Source: Muscardinus avellanarius (taxonomy: Eukaryota > Chordata > Mammalia > Rodentia > Gliridae). Taken from it: a stretch of DNA of 64,000 nucleotides. The stretch lies in assembly GCA_963383645.1 (NCBI GenBank), contig OY726559.1, positions 120,613,405 to 120,677,404 on the forward strand, written 5' to 3'. Made by a program: the position numbers and the translations under genes. Below the pieces are notes generated by a model, which made no database searches, had not been told where the DNA came from, and saw only the letters and a program-made list of their open reading frames with translations. The first letter of the stretch is position 1. Each line of letters begins with the position of its first letter. Below are positions 34,258 to 45,261 of this stretch, one piece after another.

Positions 34258-34512
34258 TTACACCTGTATTTTCTTTACCTTGTGTTTTCATGGTTCTACT
34301 AGTCAGAATTCTTTTTGGTTTCAAGTGACAGAAATCCAATTTAATGTAACTCAAGAAAAAATTAGAATATCTCTTACATAACTCAAATGTCTTTAGACTA
34401 TGTAAAATCTAACATCTTTTTATAACATATCTTGTAATGTTCTTTACTATCTTGACTTGAAATCCATTGATAATGCAACCTATAAAACACAAGTTTAAAA
34501 ACATGCATACAA

Positions 34513-34704
34513 GCCGGGCATGGTGGCTTATGCTTGTAATCCCCACGCTTGGGAGGCTGAGACAGGAGGATTGCACGGGTTCGAAGCCAGCCTCAGCTAC
34601 TTAGGCTCTCAGCAACTTAGTGAGACCCTGTTTCCAAATAAAATATAAAAATAGGGCTGGGAGTATAGCCAGAGGTAGAAAGCCTTTGGGTTCCACTCCC
34701 AGTA

Positions 34705-34753
<49 letters not shown>
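34513..34753 (+). repeat. B1-dID SINE with (CA)n tail
   Basis: The ID half ends CCCAGTAC and runs into (CA)n at 34706-34753. Confidence 0.9.
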
Positions 34754-34756
<3 letters not shown>

Positions 34757-35099
34757 CAAAAAAAAACACCCAAAAAACCATGCATATGTATCACTTTCAA
34801 AAGGATAAATAAAAGGAAAGCAATAGATAAAATATGTGTCAATATATAAATGCTTATCCATGAATATTCTGGGAGAGAAAATGAAAAATCAGAGTCTTGC
34901 CTCTGTGTATTAGAATCATTAAGAATGTGACAGCTACAAATAGAGACAGCAGAATATTATATTGACGGTTAATCCGCCACATGCAGCATTAGTAGAGTGT
35001 TAGGATTTTCCAACTGATGAACTCTTGGGAAAGTTCTGGGGGGATGAAGTATAAGTTTCCCTTGATTTTTCAGTTGCTGTCCTGAAAAATTCAGTCTAT

Positions 35100-35426
35100 A
35101 GCTGTCCCTTGGTATCTTAGGTGGATTAGTTTCAGGACTTTTGCAGATGCTCAAGTTTCTTATCTAAAAAGGGGTGGTGCTTCCATATAACGTGTGTGTA
35201 TATCTTCCTGTATGTGTGAAATCCTCTAGGTTACTTATAATAACTAATAGAATTTAAGTGCTATATAAGTATTTGTTATACTATGTTGGTTAGGGAATAA
35301 TGACAAAGAAAAATTTCTGTATGTGTTCAGTACATATGCAGTGTTTATTTGTTCTTTCCCTCCTGCATGTTTCAAATAGGAAATTTAGTGAATCCTTGGA
35401 ACCTGTGGATATAGAGAGCAGACTGT
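35100..35426 (+). mobile_element. Tigger/MER2-like DNA transposon remnant
   Basis: It starts GCTGTCCCTTGGTATC after TATA. It includes TACTTATAATAACTAATAG and GTTATACTATGTTGGTTAGG, then GGGAATAATGACAAAGAAAA, and ends GAGAGCAGACTGTA. The order and spacing match the non-autonomous pogo-type MER2/Tigger family with TA target sites. It is too small to encode a transposase. Confidence 0.8.
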
Positions 35427-35454
35427 ACATATCATATATTAAGACTGTATGGAG

Positions 35455-35893
35455 GCTGGGCGTGGTGGCACACACTTGTAATCCCAGCATTCAGGAGGCA
35501 GAGACCGGGAGAATCACAGATCGTGGACAGCCTCAGCTACTTAGTGAGGCCCTTTGCAACTCATTGAGACCCTGTTTCAAAATAAAGAATTAAAAAAATA
35601 GGGCTGAGGGTGTAGCTCAGAGGTAGAATGCTCCTGGGTTCCATCCCCAATACTGTCAAAAAAGAAAAAAAAGTATGGAGTCGGGTATGGTGGTACACAC
35701 TTGTAATTCAAGTACTTGGGAGACTGAGACAGGAGGATCTTGGGTTTATGGACAGCCTCAGTGACTTAGTAAGGCTCTCTGCAACTTAATGAGTTTCAAA
35801 ATAAAAATTGAAAAATAGGGCTGGGGGTGTAGCTCTGCGGTAGAATGCTGCTGGGTTCAATCCCTAGTGCTACCAAAAAAAAAAAAAAAAAGA
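35455..35893 (+). repeat. Two + strand B1-dID SINEs in tandem
   Basis: Copies lie at 35457-35669 and about 35682-35892. The flanking GACTGTATGGA recurs before the first, between them as AGTATGGAG, and after the second, marking target duplications. Confidence 0.87.
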
Positions 35894-36006
35894 CTGTATG
35901 GAAAATACTTTATGTGTAGAATGGAGTTTGGTTTAGTCTAAATTAATTATAAATAGGCAGTTTTTCACTAAATGAATGTCCAGGCAGGATATTAAAAATT
36001 TATGTT

Positions 36007-36231
36007 GGCTGGATGTGGTGGTGCACGCTTATAATCCCAGCGCTTGGGAGGCTAAGACAGGATCACACAGGTTTGAAGCCAGCCTCAGCTACTTAGGCTC
36101 TCAGTAACTTAGTGAGACCCTGTTTCCAAATAAAGTATAAAATAGATTCTGGGAGTAAAGCCCAGAGGAAGAAAAGCCCCTTGGTTCCACCTCCAGTACT
36201 ACCCCCCAAATATATATATATATATATATAT
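36007..36231 (+). repeat. B1-dID SINE with (TA)n tail
   Basis: A full copy ends CCTCCAGTACTACCCCCC and then (TA)n at 36211-36231. Confidence 0.88.
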
Positions 36232-36663
36232 GCATGCCTGTTGGAGGGCAGTTCTTTGTTGGACGTGGTTGCTTTCCGTGTATTGGAGAGTAGCTTGCCC
36301 TCCTTGTTCCTATTTAGTAGATAGGAATGGAGCCTCCTGTTTACTATGACTAGAAAACTGTTCCTCAGATTCCTAAATCTCTCTTGGGTTTATATTGAGA
36401 AGTACTGATGTGAACTAAGTCTGTAGATGAATCCAGTTTTTCAGTAAGATGTTATTTTTGTCTGTCATCATCCTCTCTTGAATCTGCGTTCCTGTGTTCG
36501 GCATCATGATTAGATAGCTCTCCCTATGTAATGTGAAAGTGACTCCACGTTTAGACCCTTAGAGCCATCTTGAGCGTATGTCCAACTACCAGCTTTCATG
36601 GAAAGTTCTTGACCCTGATAGGGTTTTATGTCTCTATCTCAGGTGAGTAAAGAGTATTTTTTT

Positions 36664-36988
36664 CTTCTGTATTTTTTTTCCCAGTACTAGAAATTGAACC
36701 CAGGAGCATTCTACCTCTGAGCTATACCCCCAGCACTATTTTTTATTTTTTCTATTCTTTTTTTTTTTTTTTTTTTTTGCAGTACTGGGTATTGAACCCA
36801 GGGGCATTCAAACTCCAAGAAACACCCCTTTGAAACAGGGTCTCACTGAGTTGCAAAAGGCCTCACTAATTAGTAGCTCAGGCTGTCCTTGAACCATAAT
36901 TCTCCTGTCTCAGCCTCCCAAATGCTGGGATTACAAGCATGTGCCACCACGCCTGGCTTTTATTGTTGTTGTTGTTGTTGTTGTTATT

Positions 36989-37037
<49 letters not shown>

Positions 37038-37350
37038 CTTTTTTTGTGGTACTGGGGTTCCTGGAAGCCCTTCTACCTCCGGGCTACACTCCCAGACCCA
37101 TTTTTACATTTTTATTTGGAAACAGGGTCTCCTAAGCCAGTACGCGCGGCTGGCTTCAAACTTGCGCGATCCTCCTATCTCTGCCTCCCAAGCTCCGGGA
37201 TTACAAGCATGCGCCACCACACCCGGCCTATTATTATTATTTTAAATAGGGTCTCACTATATAGCTGATGCTGGCTGTGAACCTGCAATCCTTTCTGTCT
37301 CAGCCTCTCAAGTACTTGGATTACAAGTGTGTGCCACCACACCTGTCTTA
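36664..37350 (-). repeat. Minus-strand SINE cluster with (GTT)n(ATT)n
   Basis: An ID half (36664-36760), a full copy (36765-36957) and a GGGCTTCC-type copy (37042-37228) inserted in a further B1 half (37229-37350) are present. (GTT)n at 36963-36985 and (ATT)n at 36990-37036 lie between. Confidence 0.86.
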
Positions 37351-37759
37351 TTCATCTGTATTTTTTAAATAAAGGTCTTATTCCCCCAGACGGTATCCCC
37401 AGTTATTTGCAGCATAATTTATTGACTAATCCATCTGATTTGAAATATCATCTTGATTATATATGCATTTTATACTTATTTATTTCTGTATTCTCTGTTA
37501 AGTTCTATAGATGTTTATGTATGTGCTTTAGTGCAGGTACCACACTAGTTTACCTGCTTTCATTTATATTCTGATTTGATACGTTATAAGGAAAATCCCC
37601 CCATCTTTGTTCTTTTAAGAATTTCTTAATGCGTCTCTTAACATTGACCTTTCTAGATGGATTTTAGATACAATTTGCCATTCTCTTCTTCTTCCTATTA
37701 GGATTTTGACTTGAAGTTCATTGGATTTACATTTAATTTGGGGACAGTTGGCACTCTAT

Positions 37760-38313
37760 GTGAGATAACAGGGGATTGAACCCAAGGGCATTCTTCCTTT
37801 GAGCTACACCCCCAGCCCAATTTTATTTCTTACTGGAAACAGGGTCTCACTAAGTTGCAGATGGCCTCGTTACATTGCAGAGGCTGGCTTCAAACCTCTG
37901 ATCCTCCTGTCTCAGCCTCCCAAGTACTGGAATAAAAGCATGGGCCATTATGCCAGGCTTGCAGTTTTTTAATAGTTTTGAAATTTTCATTTAGGCCTAT
38001 GGCTCATTTTTCATTGTTTTTAAATAGATTTTCTTTTTCAGAGCAGTTTTAGGTTCACAGCAAAATTGAGCAGAAAGTTCAGAGATACTTTTTTATGTCA
38101 TTCAGTGACCTTTTTATACACTTTTTTGTGATCCAGGAGCATTCTACATCTAAGTCATACCCTCAGTCCTATTTTATTTTTTTATTTTGAATCAAATTCT
38201 CACTAACTTGCTAAAGACCTCACTAAGTTGATAAGGTTAGCAGTGAACCTGCGATCCTCCTGTCTCAGCCTCCCAAGTACTGGGATTACAAGTGTGCATC
38301 ACCATACTTGGCT
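37760..38313 (-). repeat. Two minus-strand B1-dID SINEs
   Basis: Copies lie at 37760-37963 and 38120-38313, with about 155 bases of unique sequence between. Confidence 0.85.
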
Positions 38314-38431
38314 TACTCTTGACTTTTTAGCTGATTATTGCTGAAAAGCTTTTTGTTGCTCATCATTTTTCTATTTAGTTTAATTCATGTATTAACCGTA
38401 ATAGTTTTTCATTTTATTTTCTTCAGTTTTC

Positions 38432-38471
38432 TACACCAAATTTGGTACAAATTTGTACCAAATTTGGTGTA
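38432..38471. promoter_or_regulatory. 40-bp perfect palindrome with two CArG-box matches
   Basis: The 40 bases are an uninterrupted perfect inverted repeat (20 + 20). They contain CCAAATTTGG at 38436-38445 and 38458-38467, an exact match to the SRF-type CC(A/T)6GG consensus. Starts are 22 bases apart (about two helical turns). Binding is not shown by sequence alone. The palindrome is in unique AT-rich intron 4 sequence, outside SINEs. Confidence 0.55.
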
Positions 38472-38679
38472 TAGTTTTCTTTTCTATATGTGTACTTCTT
38501 ACTATTTTTTCTTACTTGATGTATTGACTATATTATGAAAACAAAATTGTCCAGTAGTAAATACTTTGTCTTCCTGTTTTCTGTGGAAGTGAATTAGTGT
38601 TTTTTTTTGTTAATAAGCATGTTTTGCTTTGTATATCTAATATATGCATGAACATATTTTATTTATTTATTTATTCCTT

Positions 38680-39370
38680 TTTTTTTTTTTTTTTTTGGTG
38701 GTACTGGGGATGGAACCCAGTGGCCTTCTACCTCCAGCCTACACTCCCAGAGCTATTTGGAAACAGGGTCTCTTAAGCCAGCTAAGGCTGGCTTCGAACC
38801 AGCGAGATCCTCCTGTCTCAGCCTCCCAAGCTCGGGGATTACAAGCATGCGCCACCACGCCCGACATTATTTGTTTATTTATTTTTTATGTATGTATGTA
38901 TGTATGTATGTATGTATGTATTTATTTATTTTTGTGATACTTGGGATGGAACCCAGGGGAATTCTACCTCCAAGCTACATCCTGGTCCTATTTTTTAGTG
39001 TATATTTTTTGAAATAGGGTCTCCAGCTGGGCGTGGTGGCACACACTTATAATCCCAACATTCGGGATGCTGAGACCAGAGGATTGCGGTTCGCGGACAG
39101 CCTCAGCTAGTTAGGCCCTCTGCAACTCAGTGAGACCCAGTTTCAAAATAAGGAATAAAAAATAGGGCTGCGGGTGTAGCTTGAGGTCCAATGCCCTTGG
39201 GTTCCATCCCCAGACCCGCAAAAAAAAAAAAAAAAAAGAAAAAGAAAAGAAACAGTCTCACTGAGTTGTAAAGGGCTTCACTAAGGAGCTGAGGCTGTCC
39301 GTGAACCACAATCCTCTAGTCTCCACCTCCCAATGCCGGGATTACAAGCATGCACCACCATACCTGGCCC
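38680..39370. repeat. Minus-strand SINEs with a + strand copy nested
   Basis: A shortened copy (38680-38867) is followed by (TATG)n (38887-38920) and an ID half (38935-39023). A + strand CCCAGACCCGC-type copy (39024-39245) interrupts that SINE, which resumes at about 39249-39370. Confidence 0.86.
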
Positions 39371-39381
39371 ATGTTTTATAT

Positions 39382-39566
39382 TTACTTACCTCTGGGCTAT
39401 ACTATATTTTATATTTCCAACCAATTTTATATTTTATTTGGAAACCGGGTCTTACTTAGTTGCTGAGAGCCTCACTAAGTAGCTGAGGCTGGCTTCGAAC
39501 CTGTGTTATTCTCCTGTCTCAGCCTCCCAAGCGCAGGGATTACAAGCGTGCGCCACCACGCCTAAC
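39382..39566 (-). repeat. B1-dID SINE
   Basis: It has a damaged ID half and a well-kept B1 half (CACCACGCCTAACTC end). Confidence 0.82.
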
Positions 39567-39686
39567 TCCATGATCATGTTTTAAATGCTTAGTTTTATTC
39601 TTAGTTTCTTAGGGTGATTTAATTAATAATAACTATAATTTTTATCAGATTTCCCTTAGTAGTTCTACCAAAATGGCCTTAGAGCT

Positions 39687-39688
39687 TT

Positions 39689-39736
<48 letters not shown>

Positions 39737-40144
39737 TCAGTACAGGGGATGGAACCCAGGGGTATTCTACCTCCAAGCTACAACCCCAGTCCCATTTTTT
39801 ATTCTTTATTCTGAAGCAGGGTTTCACTAAGTAGCTGAGGCTGGCCATGAACTTCCGATCCTCTTGTCTCAGCCTCCCAAGCACTGGAATTACAAGCGTG
39901 TACCACCAACTGGTTTAGCTTTTTTTTTTAACTTTTTTTTTTGGGGGGGGCGGGTCTGGGAATGGAACCCAGAGGCATTTAACCTCTGAGCTACATCCCC
40001 TGCCCTATTTTTTATTCTTTATTTGAAACAGGGTCTCACTGAGTTGCAGAGGGCCTAAGTAGCTGAGGCTGTCCGCGAACTGTGATCCTCCTGTCTCAGC
40101 CTCCCAAATGCTGGGATTACAAGCGTGCACCAACACGCCTGGCT
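39687..40144 (-). repeat. (CTTT)n plus two minus-strand SINEs
   Basis: (CTTT)n at 39687-39739 heads a copy to about 39915. A second, CCCAGACCCGC-type copy occupies about 39920-40144. Confidence 0.88.
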
Positions 40145-41069
40145 AACTTTTTTTTTTTTTAATTGGTGCCTTGTAGTTATATATCTTAATGGGATAAAAG
40201 ACTTGTGGAGGCATACATGCGCACATCACCCAATTAGCACTTACCAGATCCCTACCCCATTCCCTCCCCATCCCTCCTATCCATGCTTGGCTTAGTAATT
40301 GACTTTGATATATTTGTTTAAGTACATCATGTGCTTTAGAGAGTTTCTCTCTTCATTCTCCCATCCCCTCAGTTAGGTTGTCTTATTTGCTCCTTTATAG
40401 GATCTCCTTCATCTAGAGTTTCTCTGTAGCTTTTGCATATTAGGGAAAGCATCCGATTTCTTATTTTTTGTGACTGACTAATCTCACTTAGCATAATGTC
40501 TCCAGTTCTATCCATTTCCCTGTAAATGATGTAATTGTGTTTTTCTTTATGGCTGAGTAAAATTCCATTGTGTGCATATCCCATAGTTTTGTAATCCATT
40601 CATCTGTTGATGGACATCTTGGCTGTTTTCATAGTTTGGCGATGGTGAACTGTGCAGCTATGAACATAGTACGGATACATTAGTTTGGTAGTTTGGTAGT
40701 TTGGTTTCCTTTCTTTTGGGTAGATACCCAGTAGTGGTATTGCTGAATCAAATGGTAAGTTAGTTCCCATTATTCTGAGGATCCTCCATACTGTTTTCCA
40801 AAGTGGTTGCACTAATTTGCAATCCCACCAACACCACATCCTCGCCAGCATTTGTTGTTGTTTGTGTTTTGAATGATTGCCATTCTAGTTGGAGTTAGGT
40901 GAAATCTCAGGGTAGTTTTGATTTGCATCTCTCTGATTGCTAATAATGTTGAGCATTTTTTCATGCATTTATTGGTCATTTGAATTTCGTCTTTCATGAA
41001 GTGTCTATTTAATTCACTTGCCCATTTTTTTTTAATTGGGTTATTTGTTTTCTTAGTGCTGAGTTTCTT

Positions 41070-41476
41070 TTCTTTTTTTTTTTTTTTTTTTTGGTGGTAC
41101 CGGGGTTCCTGGAAGTCCTTCTACCTCCGGGCTACACTCCCAGACCTATTTTATACTTTTTATTTGGAAACAGGGTCTCTTAAGCCAGCACAGCTGACTT
41201 CAAACCTGTGTGATCCTGCCGGGCGTGGTGGCGCACGCTTGTAATCCCCGCGCTTGGGAGGCGGAGACAGGAGGATCTCGCAGGTTCGAAGCCAGCGGCG
41301 CTGGCGTAAGAGACCCTGTTTCAAAAATATAAAATAGGTCTGGGAGTATAGCCCGGAGGAAGAAGGGCTTCCAGGAACCCCAGTACCACCAAAAAAAAAA
41401 AAAAAAAAACCTGTGTGATCCTCCTGTCTCCGCCTCCCCAGCGCAGGAATTACAAGTGTGCGCCACCACGCCCGGC
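41070..41476 (-). repeat. SINE in L1, itself carrying another SINE
   Basis: A minus-strand GGGCTTCC-type copy is flanked by the 16-bp duplication tagtgctgagtttctt (41054-41069 and 41477-41492). Confidence 0.93.
41218..41406 (+). repeat. Innermost SINE of a three-level nest, very young
   Basis: A nearly consensus + strand GGGCTTCC-type copy starts GCCGGGCGTGGTGGCGCACG and ends in about 18 A. The duplication aaacctgtgtgatcct lies at 41202-41217 and 41407-41422. Confidence 0.94.
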
Positions 41477-41581
41477 TAGTGCTGAGTTTCTTGAGTTCTC
41501 TGTATATTCTAGATATTACTCCTCCATTGGAGGAGTAGGTAGCAAAAATCTTTTCCCATTCTGTTGGCTCTCAATTAAGGT

Positions 41582-41763
41582 GTTTTTTTTTTTTTTCTTT
41601 TTTGGTGGTACTGGGGTTCCTGGAAACCCTTCTACCTCCGGGCTACACTCCCAGACCTATTTTTTTTTTTTTTTTGAAACAGGGTCTCTTAAGCCAGCAC
41701 AGCTGGCTTTGAACCTGTGCAATCCTGTCTCAGCCTCTCAAGCGCGGCCACCATGCCTGACTT
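41582..41763 (-). repeat. Second SINE in the L1
   Basis: A GGGCTTCC-type minus-strand copy is flanked by similar, not identical, L1 bases (TCAATTAAGGT and TCGATTGAGGT). Confidence 0.85.
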
Positions 41764-41973
41764 CGATTGAGGTTCTTAACAGTTTCCTTTGTTGTACAGA
41801 AACTCTTTAGTTTCATGCAATCCCACGTATTGATTCGCATTTTAGTTTCTTTTGCCTTTGGGGTCTTGTTGAGAAAGCTTTTATCTGTGCCTATGTGTTG
41901 CGGTGTTGGACCTATGCCCTCTTTAAGGAGCGTCAAAGTCTCTGGTCTAATTTCCACATTAAAAAAAAAAAAA

Positions 41974-42042
41974 GCTGTAGACTTATCTCAGAGGTAGAAC
42001 ACCACTGGGTTTAATCCCTAGTACCACAAAAAAAAAAAAAAA
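41974..42042 (+). repeat. ID half of a SINE
   Basis: GGTAGAACACCACTGGGTTTAATCCC, then GTACCAC and poly(A). The B1 half is absent, probably lost where the L1 begins. Confidence 0.75.
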
Positions 42043-42526
42043 AGCAAACTCTTATCTAGTCTTAGCATATAACTTCTGCTCTAGACTGTGTGTTGACTTC
42101 TTTTCTGGGATTTGCTAAAGTTGAAAACATACATGCTGTTTTTCTTCCACTCACACTCTCACATTTAGCTTCAGAAATGATTTAACAATAAGAAAACTCA
42201 GCATAAATTCTGTGCACACCAACTGAAGATAATTTTTGAACAATAACTTATCACTTACTGGGGCCACCTGAGCAGTTTATGTTTCTGTTGAGAAAACATG
42301 ACCCCAACACCTGACTTCCAGAAAGTAAGAACCAAGAAGGAAGAATTACTCACCAGTCAGTGCTGGCCAGCACCCCGGCCAGCTGAGCATGTGCATAGGT
42401 CCGCTTAATCGCTTTGTGGACCTAATCTTTAGACTTGATCACTGTGCTTATCCTTGGTCAATTCAAGCACTTACCCTTCCTGTGCCTGGCATACAGGGGA
42501 GGGAGGGTGATGTTAGTTATCTTTTG

Positions 42527-42738
42527 GGGGTATTGGAAATTGAACCCAGTGGTCTTTGACCTCTGAGCTACCCCTACCACCCCCGCCTGCCCTTTTCTTA
42601 GTTTTTGTTTTGAAACACGGTCTTCTTAGGTTGCTGAGAATCTCATTAAGTTGCTGAAGCTGGCCTTCAACCTGTGATCCTCCCATCTCCACCTCCCCAA
42701 GTACTGGGATTACAGGCATGTGCCACCATGCACTGCTA
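42527..42738 (-). repeat. B1-dID SINE with 17-bp target duplication
   Basis: The duplication atgttagttatcttttg lies at 42510-42526 and 42739-42755. It shows that the SINE landed at the edge of the old repeat that follows. Confidence 0.92.
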
Positions 42739-42904
42739 ATGTTAGTTATCTTTTGCTGTGTAACCAACCGATTACCCCAGAATTTAGCAGTTTATGATAA
42801 CAGAACAGCTTAACTAGATGGTTCTGATAAGGCCAGCCTGCCTGACTTCTTTCCTTCCTTTTCTTTCTCTCTCTTTCCTTTTCTTTCCTTTCCCCTTTCT
42901 TTCT

Positions 42905-43500
42905 TTTTTCTTTCTTTTACTAGGGATTGAACCCAGAGGCATTCTACCTCCAGTTATACCTCCAACCCTATTTTGTTTCTTATTTGGAAACGGGATCTTA
43001 CTAAGTTGTGGAGGGCCTTGCTAAGTTGCCCAGGCTGACTTTGAATCTATGATCTTCCTGTTTCAGCCTCTCAAGTACTGGGATTATAGGCATGTGCCAT
43101 CATACCCAGCCTGCCTCCTCCCTCCCTCCCTCCCTCCCTCCCTCCCTTCCTTCCTTCCTTCCTTCCCTTCCTCCTCCTCCTCTTCCTCTTCCTCCCTCCT
43201 CTTCTTCTTCCTCTTCCTCCTCCTCTTCTTCCCTCCTCCTCTTCTTCTTTCCTCCTCCTCCTCCTCCTCCTCCTCTTCCTCCTCCTCCTCCTCCTCCTCT
43301 TCTTCTTCTTCTTCTTCTTCTTCTTCTTCTTCTTCTTCTTCTTCTTCTTCTTCTTCTTTTTCTTCTCAGGAGCATTCTACTTTGAAAGAATTTCACTAGG
43401 TTGAGGAGGGCTTGCTAAAGCTGAGGCTACCTCAAATCTATGATCCTCCTGCCTCAGCCTCCCAAATACTGGGATCACAGGCACATGCCACCACACTAGG
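42905..43500 (-). repeat. Minus-strand SINEs flanking a long pyrimidine tract
   Basis: A full copy lies at about 42915-43112. 43114-43367 is pure C/T. A B1-half copy follows at 43368-43500. Confidence 0.85.
43114..43367. repeat. 254-bp uninterrupted polypyrimidine tract
   Basis: (CCCT)n, (CCTT)n, (CCT)n and (CTT)n blocks follow one another with no purine on the + strand. The open frames it creates (poly-Ser, poly-Pro, poly-Arg) are artefacts. Confidence 0.96.
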
Positions 43501-43819
43501 TATGAAAGGTTTCTTGAGGTGATAATCACCATACTGGCTTTGGCTGCAGTCATCTGAACACTTCATTGGGCCTGGAAAGAAATTCCAGGGCGGCTTATTC
43601 ATGTGGGTTTTGGCAGAAGGCCCGAGTTCCTCACCATATGGGCCTCTTCAGAGGGCCCTTTGAATGTCCCCGTGATTTGGGAGCTGGCTTCTTTCAGATA
43701 AATAACCCAAGAGAGACAGAGGAAGAAGGAAATAAATCATAATGACTTTTTATAGCCTAATCGTGCAAGCCACATATTACCATTTCTGCCATATTTTATC
43801 TGTAAGAAGTAAATCACTA

Positions 43820-44371
43820 AGTCAGGTGTGGTGGCTCACGCTTATAATTCCAGTACTTGGGAGGCTGAGACTGGAAGATCACAGGTTCAAGTATTGAGAT
43901 TCTTGTCAATCTACGAGACCATTTCAAAATAAAAATAAAAGCCAGGCACATTGGCACATGCTTGTAATCCCAGTACTTGGGAGGCTGGGATAGAAGGATC
44001 GCAGATTCGTGGCCAGCCGTAGCTACTTAGTGAGGCTTCCTGCAACTTAGTGAGACCCTGTTTCAAAATAAAAGAATAAAATAAGGCTGGGAGCCAGGCA
44101 TGGTGGTGCACGCTTGTAATCCCAGTATTTGGGAGGCTGAAACTGGAGGATCGCAGTTCTCAGACAGCCTCAGCTACTTAGTGAGGCCCTCGGCAACTTA
44201 GTGAGACCCTGTTTCAAAATAAAGAATAAAAATAGGGCAGGGGGTGTGGCTCGGAAGTCAAATGCCCCTGGGTTCCATCCCCAGATCTGCAAAAAAAAAA
44301 AAAAAATAATAATAATAATAAGGCTGGGAGTGTATCTCAGTGGTATAATGTCCCTGTGTTCCATCCCCAGT

Positions 44372-44411
<40 letters not shown>
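43820..44411 (+). repeat. Cluster of + strand SINEs with (CA)n end
   Basis: A B1 half (43823-43938) and a copy (43941-44094) whose ID half is displaced to 44323-44373 by a nested CCCAGATCTGC-type copy (44095-44322) are present, then (CA)n at 44374-44411. Confidence 0.84.
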
Positions 44412-44416
<5 letters not shown>

Positions 44417-44428
44417 TAAAAGAAAAAA

Positions 44429-44850
44429 GCCAGACATAGTGGTGCATGCTTGTAATCCTAGTACTTGGGAGGCTGAATTAGGAGGATCACAGGTTTGAGA
44501 CCAGCCTCAGCTACTTTATTTTATTTTATTTGCAGTACTGGCTATGGAACCCAGGGACATTCTACCTCTGAGCTATACCTCTCAGCCCTAGTTTTTATTC
44601 TTTATTTTGAAACATAGTCTTACTGAGTTGCAAAGGGCCTTACTAAGTAGCTGAGGCTATCCACAAACAGTGATACTCCTGTCTCAGCTTCCCAAATGCT
44701 GGAATCACAAGTGTGCTACCACCCCCAGCAGTCTCAGCTACTTTGGTGAGGCCCTCCATAACTTAGACCCTGTTTCAAAATAAGAAATAAAATAGGGCTA
44801 GGGGTAAAGGTTGGAGGTAGAATGCCCTTGGGTTCAATCCTCAGTACTAA
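44429..44850. repeat. + strand SINE with minus-strand SINE nested
   Basis: The outer copy covers 44429-44517 and 44734-44850. The inner minus-strand copy occupies about 44518-44730. CTCAGCTACTTT occurs on both sides. Confidence 0.85.
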
Positions 44851-45261
44851 AAAAATAAATCAAGCAAGCAAGCAAGCATAATACAAAACAAACAAAATTA
44901 TTGGGGAAATAGTATAGTTACCTATTGTTAAATTTTTGTAGCAGGGAAAGTATAATGTTGGCTACTTTCAAAGTTTTATTAAATGGTGTAAAAGTGGGAA
45001 CTAGAGTTAAAAGTGCTTATCATTCAGAACATAGGAAATACAGTAAAACTATATTCCTTCTTTTTTTTTTTTCTTTTGCTAAGGCATCACCTCAATGTCT
45101 CTTTTGGAAACAAAGACCAGCTCATTAGTATAAGAAATGGGTACATTTGCCATCTTAAGTGTCTAGAATGACAAGTGCCAAGCATGTGCACGTGTGTGTG
45201 CGTGTACATTTAGTCATCTGAAACACTCTTCAATAGAATTTTTCTCAAACATATAAAAAAG

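Larger units (their letters stand above)
40146..41960 (-). mobile_element. L1 retrotransposon, 5'-truncated, interrupted by SINEs
   Basis: A T run, the L1 3' UTR and minus-strand ORF2 C-terminal sequence are present (NRMLSLICKS end near 40440; [14 protein letters not shown] at about 40760-40830). They are homologous to the copy at 1003. ORF2 is broken by frameshifts near 40600 and 40850. SINEs interrupt it at 41070-41476 and 41582-41763. L1 similarity ends near 41960 at an A run. Confidence 0.92.
42739..43818 (+). mobile_element. Ancient mammalian interspersed repeat (LTR-like), split by SINE and pyrimidine tract
   Basis: GTTATCTTTTGCTGTGTAAC, then CCAGAATTTAGCAG (42741-42840), and after the SINE TGAATGTCCCCGTGATTTGG, GAGCTGGCTTC and CCAAGAGAGACAGAGG (43510-43818). 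These resemble a widespread old mammalian repeat, possibly an ERVL-type LTR. I am not sure of the family name. It is non-coding. Confidence 0.5.

Noticed and set aside
43049..43399. Poly-Ser, poly-Pro/Leu and poly-Arg/Glu frames
   Set aside because: They are products of the pure pyrimidine tract in three frames.
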